DNA of 8,224 bases from an uncultured Erysipelotrichaceae bacterium (GTDB lineage Bacteria > Bacillota_I > Bacilli_A > RF39 > UBA660), in the NCBI GenBank assembly GCA_902803685.1, contig CADCQR010000131.1:1-8224 (forward strand), read 5' to 3'. The notes beneath the pieces are model-generated. The model was given only the letters and a program-made list of their open reading frames with translations, did no database searches and had not been told where the DNA came from. Positions 5,506 through 8,224 of the stretch are shown piece by piece. Made by a program: the position numbers and the translations under genes. Each line of letters opens with the position of its first letter. Within the stretch, counting starts at the first letter, position 1.

Positions 5506-7320
5506 ATGGCTATGCAGATACAAAAGGGATTGGTTAAATATAAAGATAGGACAGATATTGTTTGTACTTACGGGGTTACAGGAGATAATGTTCAGTATTA
5601 CTTTATTAATGATGAAAAGTTGCATAATGGTAATGTTGTTGCGACTACTTCTTTGTTAGAAGCTGTAGATCCTACTGTAGTGGCATCTCATATTGGTGTA
5701 GTAGATCCTGATGGAAAAGAAATAATTTCGTGCAATAATAGGGAGATCAAAGAAATTGCTGGTGGTATCCTTTTAGTAGAAAAAGCTGATAATTATAGCT
5801 CAAATGTATTAGAAAGTATTAACATGAAGGATGACCCTCTAGCTTCAACGAAGTTAGTAACCACGCCAGCTACTATAAAAGATAACCTTAATAGATTGAT
5901 GGGAAATCAGGGGAAATATTTATTTAATAATCAATTTTCTGAAGCTAGTATATTTGATTTTGATGGCAATAATCTTGTTAACAATGAATATTATAGTTTT
6001 ATTGGTATAAATGATGAAAATATATATTTGAGCAAAAATGCTTCTGATAGTAATATCGTTGAGTATTCATTAGCTGATGGTCGGATTCAAATTATTGATT
6101 CAACTGGATTAAATATATCAATTCCTGTGGTTTCTGAAGATGATGATCAAACTATTAGTTATTCTGAAGATTCTGTGTATAGTGAGGAAGATAATACTTT
6201 ATCTCAGGATGATAAAAATGATTCGTTTAGTAGTGATATATTAAATGATGCAAACAATGTATCTGCTATAGATTCTAGTGTTAGTGTAGACAATGTTTAT
6301 GAGGAAGAATCTGTTACTGAAAATGATGTTTCTGTTGATACACCGCTATCTGAAGAAGTAGATGGTAATGAATCTATAAATGGCGGTCAACAGGAAAGTG
6401 TTTCTTTACCTACTGAAGATGTTCGAAAGGAAACCCAGAGTGCTGCCTTGCCTGCAGATGAAGTTCAAGATAATAATGAAAGTATTGCTTTACCTGTTAA
6501 TGATGTTCAAACAGAGACTGAAGTTGTTGCTGATGCAGTTGCAACTGTGAATATTGATGATAGCAATGATACCTATGAAGAACCGCTTAATATAGATATT
6601 TCTGCTAGCGAGTTAAAAAATGAAAGTACTGATGATGCTGTTAGCAATGCAGAAAATAGTTTACCTAAGGAAAATGTTTTGATAAGTGCAAAAATACCGA
6701 CTGAACAGACTGAACAAGAAAAAAAAGAATCTAGTGAAATTCAAGAAAACGAAAGTTGCAGTGTTGGAAAGACTAGGGATAGTAATAAAAGTCATGAATC
6801 TCTTCAGTCTATTTCTCAGGCTGAAGAGGAAAATGTATATGATAATTTTGATTATGTATCTGATAAAATAGGAGGCTATGATAATATAAATTCTTATTCT
6901 AATGATTATTCTTTTGACGAAGACTTTGAATATAATAATCTTTTAGAAAACTTTGAATTTAATAGTTCTATTGCTAATAATCGATCTAATGGAAATATAT
7001 TTGATGATGTTACAGTTACTATATCAAATTTAGTTGAATTGAATAAAAGTTTACAGTCAACTATTGATGATTATGATTTGCGCTTAACAAAGTGTATGGG
7101 TTCCCGTAAAAAGTTATTGGATTTATCCAAAAAGCAATCAAGAGAAATTGCTAGTTTAAATGCTAGAGTGGCTCGCCTTGAATCGGAAAAGAAAGTGCTA
7201 GAAAATAAGCTAGCTACGCTTTCTCCAGCTTCTAATGGTAATCTAGCTAGAGTTATGGCAGATGCGCAAAATATTTTAGGTCAGACTAAGAATAGAATGA
7301 GAAATAATGATAATATTTAG
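5506..7320 (+). CDS. Unrecognised 604-residue protein: WG-like head, acidic repeat linker, coiled-coil tail
   Basis: No family recognised with confidence. Three parts are visible. (a) Residues 1-208 look globular and beta-rich, with two related segments about 84 residues apart (IGVVDPDGKEII at 63-74 and ASIFDFDGNNLV at 147-158), each followed by a spaced hydrophobic pattern reminiscent of WG repeats; between them is DDPLASTKLVTTPATIKDNL (109-128). (b) Residues 209-490 are a low-complexity acidic linker rich in Ser, Asp, Glu and Asn, with a 14-residue tandem repeat at 298-339. (c) Residues 498-572 form a probable coiled coil (LNKSLQSTIDDYDLRL, IASLNARVARLESEKKVLEN), ending in a basic tail. No signal peptide or membrane helix is seen, so it is probably cytoplasmic. 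ATG 5506 is chosen with the imperfect ribosome binding site GGTGGTG (5493-5499); GTG 5494 with AAGGA upstream is possible. The shape suggests a scaffold or tether, which is inference. Confidence 0.85.
   Translation: MAMQIQKGLVKYKDRTDIVCTYGVTGDNVQYYFINDEKLHNGNVVATTSLLEAVDPTVVASHIGVVDPDGKEIISCNNREIKEIAGGILLVEKADNYSSNVLESINMKDDPLASTKLVTTPATIKDNLNRLMGNQGKYLFNNQFSEASIFDFDGNNLVNNEYYSFIGINDENIYLSKNASDSNIVEYSLADGRIQIIDSTGLNISIPVVSEDDDQTISYSEDSVYSEEDNTLSQDDKNDSFSSDILNDANNVSAIDSSVSVDNVYEEESVTENDVSVDTPLSEEVDGNESINGGQQESVSLPTEDVRKETQSAALPADEVQDNNESIALPVNDVQTETEVVADAVATVNIDDSNDTYEEPLNIDISASELKNESTDDAVSNAENSLPKENVLISAKIPTEQTEQEKKESSEIQENESCSVGKTRDSNKSHESLQSISQAEEENVYDNFDYVSDKIGGYDNINSYSNDYSFDEDFEYNNLLENFEFNSSIANNRSNGNIFDDVTVTISNLVELNKSLQSTIDDYDLRLTKCMGSRKKLLDLSKKQSREIASLNARVARLESEKKVLENKLATLSPASNGNLARVMADAQNILGQTKNRMRNNDNI
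6397..6522 (+). repeat. Three 14-residue (42-base) tandem repeats in the coding region
   Basis: Three in-register units at residues 298-311, 312-325 and 326-339 follow S-x-x-L-P-x-x-[DE]-V-[QR]. They begin SVSLPTEDVR, SAALPADEVQ and SIALPVNDVQ. The period is exactly 14 residues. DNA identity between units is only partial, so the duplication is old or the motif is kept by selection. Confidence 0.8.
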
Positions 7321-7331
7321 ATATAAATTTT

Positions 7332-7359
7332 GACTTTTTTTGAAAAAAAGTCTTTTTTT
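7332..7359 (+). terminator. Strong terminator after the 604-residue protein gene
   Basis: GACTTTTT pairs with AAAAAGTC across a short loop (TTGAA and neighbours), followed immediately by seven T's (7353-7359). It lies 12 bases after the stop codon and separates this gene from sufS. Confidence 0.88.
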
Positions 7360-7376
7360 CTGATAAAATATTTTTA

Positions 7377-7404
7377 TTTACTAAATTTGAATATAATATA
7401 TTAT
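7377..7404 (+). promoter_or_regulatory. AT-rich promoter region of sufS with a 14-bp palindrome
   Basis: Because a strong terminator lies upstream, sufS needs its own promoter in 7360-7430. TTTACT (7377-7382), 16 bases and TATTAT (7399-7404) is one option; TTGAAT (7387-7392) with TATTAA (7409-7414) is another. The perfect palindrome TATAATATATTATA (7392-7405) covers the same region. Which elements are used cannot be decided by eye. Confidence 0.25.
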
Positions 7405-7443
7405 AAATTATTAAAAATATATTATTGTTAGGAGGTACTTTAT

Positions 7444-8224
7444 ATGAATCGCGACGATTTTGAAATGCTTAATAAAGATATTGTGTATTTTGATAATGGA
7501 GCAACCACTTTAAAGCCTAAACGTGTTGTTGACAGTGTTGTTAGATATATGACCGAGCATACTTCTAATATACATAGAGGAGATTATGATGCTGCGGTTT
7601 TAACTAATAAACTATATGATGATACTAGAGTGGTTGTTTCAAAATTTGTTAATTGTAATCCAAAAGAGGTAATATTTACTTCTGGTACAACGATGTCAAT
7701 AAATCAAGTTGTATTTGGATTTATGAAATATCATCTTCATAGAGGGGATGAAGTGCTACTTACTAAAAGTGAGCATGCTTCCAATGTTCTTCCTTGGATT
7801 AGATTAAGTGAGGAAATTGGGATTGTTATTAAATATATGGAACTTGATGAGAACTTAGAACTGACAATAGAATCTGTTAAAAACTCTATTACAAGTAATA
7901 CCAAAGTTATAAGCATTGCACATGTGACTAATGTTATTGGTGATGTTCGCGACGTTAAGAGTATTGGTAAGTTGTGTCATGATTCAAATATATATTTTTG
8001 TGTTGATGGAGCACAAAGTGTTCCACATATGGTCGAAGATTTTCGAAATAGCTACATTGATTTTTTGAGTTTTTCTGGTCATAAAATGTGCGCTCCAACG
8101 GGCGTTGGAGTTTTGGTTGGTAAATATGATTTATTAGAAAAAATGGTTCCACTATGTTATGGCGGTGGAATGAATAATTTTTTTGAGGGTGATAATTCTT
8201 ATGAATTAAAGGATGTTCCAATGA
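7444..8224 (+). CDS. sufS: SufS-type cysteine desulfurase (3' partial)
   Basis: The first 260 residues of a PLP-dependent class V aminotransferase-fold enzyme are visible. These enzymes take sulfur from L-cysteine as an enzyme persulfide and pass it to the Suf iron-sulfur cluster machinery, releasing alanine. Visible marks are VYFDNGATTLKP (14-25, typical N-terminus), SNIHRGDYDAA (41-51), FTSGTTMSIN (78-87), the SEHASNVLPW segment (109-118) with PLP-stacking His111, VDGAQSVPH (187-195) with Asp188 and Gln191 contacting the cofactor, and SFSGHKMCAPTGVGVL (209-224) with Lys214 as the PLP-binding lysine. GGGM (240-243) also fits SufS/CsdA. The catalytic cysteine and C-terminus lie beyond the window. 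AGGAGGT (7430-7436) is 7 bases before the ATG. A terminator precedes it, so it may open a new operon; in many Bacillota sufC and sufD come first, so whether a suf operon follows is unknown. A related desulfurase or selenocysteine lyase remains possible. Confidence 0.88.
   Translation, partial: MNRDDFEMLNKDIVYFDNGATTLKPKRVVDSVVRYMTEHTSNIHRGDYDAAVLTNKLYDDTRVVVSKFVNCNPKEVIFTSGTTMSINQVVFGFMKYHLHRGDEVLLTKSEHASNVLPWIRLSEEIGIVIKYMELDENLELTIESVKNSITSNTKVISIAHVTNVIGDVRDVKSIGKLCHDSNIYFCVDGAQSVPHMVEDFRNSYIDFLSFSGHKMCAPTGVGVLVGKYDLLEKMVPLCYGGGMNNFFEGDNSYELKDVPM

Noticed and set aside
5368..5625. Minus-strand open frame across the divergent promoter region
   Set aside because: It overlaps the well-supported start of the 604-residue protein gene and both promoter candidates, and has no start signal.
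6686..6871. Plus-strand open frame of 61 codons
   Set aside because: It is an out-of-frame shadow inside the acidic linker of the large protein.
7360..7443. Possible riboswitch or T-box before sufS
   Set aside because: The segment is short, almost purely A/T, and shows no T-box or riboswitch core motifs or paired helices beyond the small palindrome.
7955..8221. Minus-strand open frame of 88 codons
   Set aside because: It is antisense to the PLP-lysine region of the cysteine desulfurase, which is strongly conserved in sense.

Overview
This window comes from a low-GC, endospore-forming member of the Bacillota (Firmicutes). The evidence is the strongly AT-biased sequence (roughly 30% GC or less by eye), AGGAGG-type ribosome binding sites, a CotD-like spore coat protein, two YjcZ-like sporulation miniproteins and a PrsA lipoprotein foldase. 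Tryptophan is read from TGG throughout, so the standard bacterial code applies. None of the ten visible stop codons is TGA. The species cannot be fixed from the sequence.

Layout from left to right. (1) 2-217: 3' part of a CotD-like spore coat gene, followed by a terminator. (2) 339-545: rpoZ (RNA polymerase omega). (3) 598-1344: recX, overlapping by 14 bp a 472-residue polytopic membrane protein with GT-C glycosyltransferase-like motifs (1331-2749). A bidirectional terminator separates this from the converging prsA (2819-3811, minus strand). (4) 3932-4160: two tandem miniprotein genes of the YjcZ type behind a sigma-K-like promoter, divergent from prsA. (5) 4196-5362, minus strand: a two-gene operon of a membrane-anchored protein of unknown function and a HIT-family nucleotide hydrolase. 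(6) 5506-7320: an unrecognised 604-residue protein, divergent from that operon. It has an N-terminal beta-rich domain with WG-like pseudo-repeats, a long acidic Ser/Asp/Glu-rich linker containing a 14-residue tandem repeat, and a C-terminal coiled coil. A strong terminator follows. (7) 7444 to the window end: 5' part of a SufS-type cysteine desulfurase.

The genes do not form one pathway. Housekeeping functions (rpoZ, recX, prsA, HIT, sufS) alternate with spore-related small genes and lineage-specific proteins of unknown role. Transcription units are short and well bounded: five plausible intrinsic terminators and three convergent or divergent junctions are visible. The items most likely to be undescribed are the 604-residue coiled-coil protein and the miniprotein pair, which is easily missed in annotation because each protein is under 40 residues. 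I see no CRISPR array, transposon, phage gene, tRNA or rRNA, and no obvious defence system. No gene-free stretch exceeds 150 bases.
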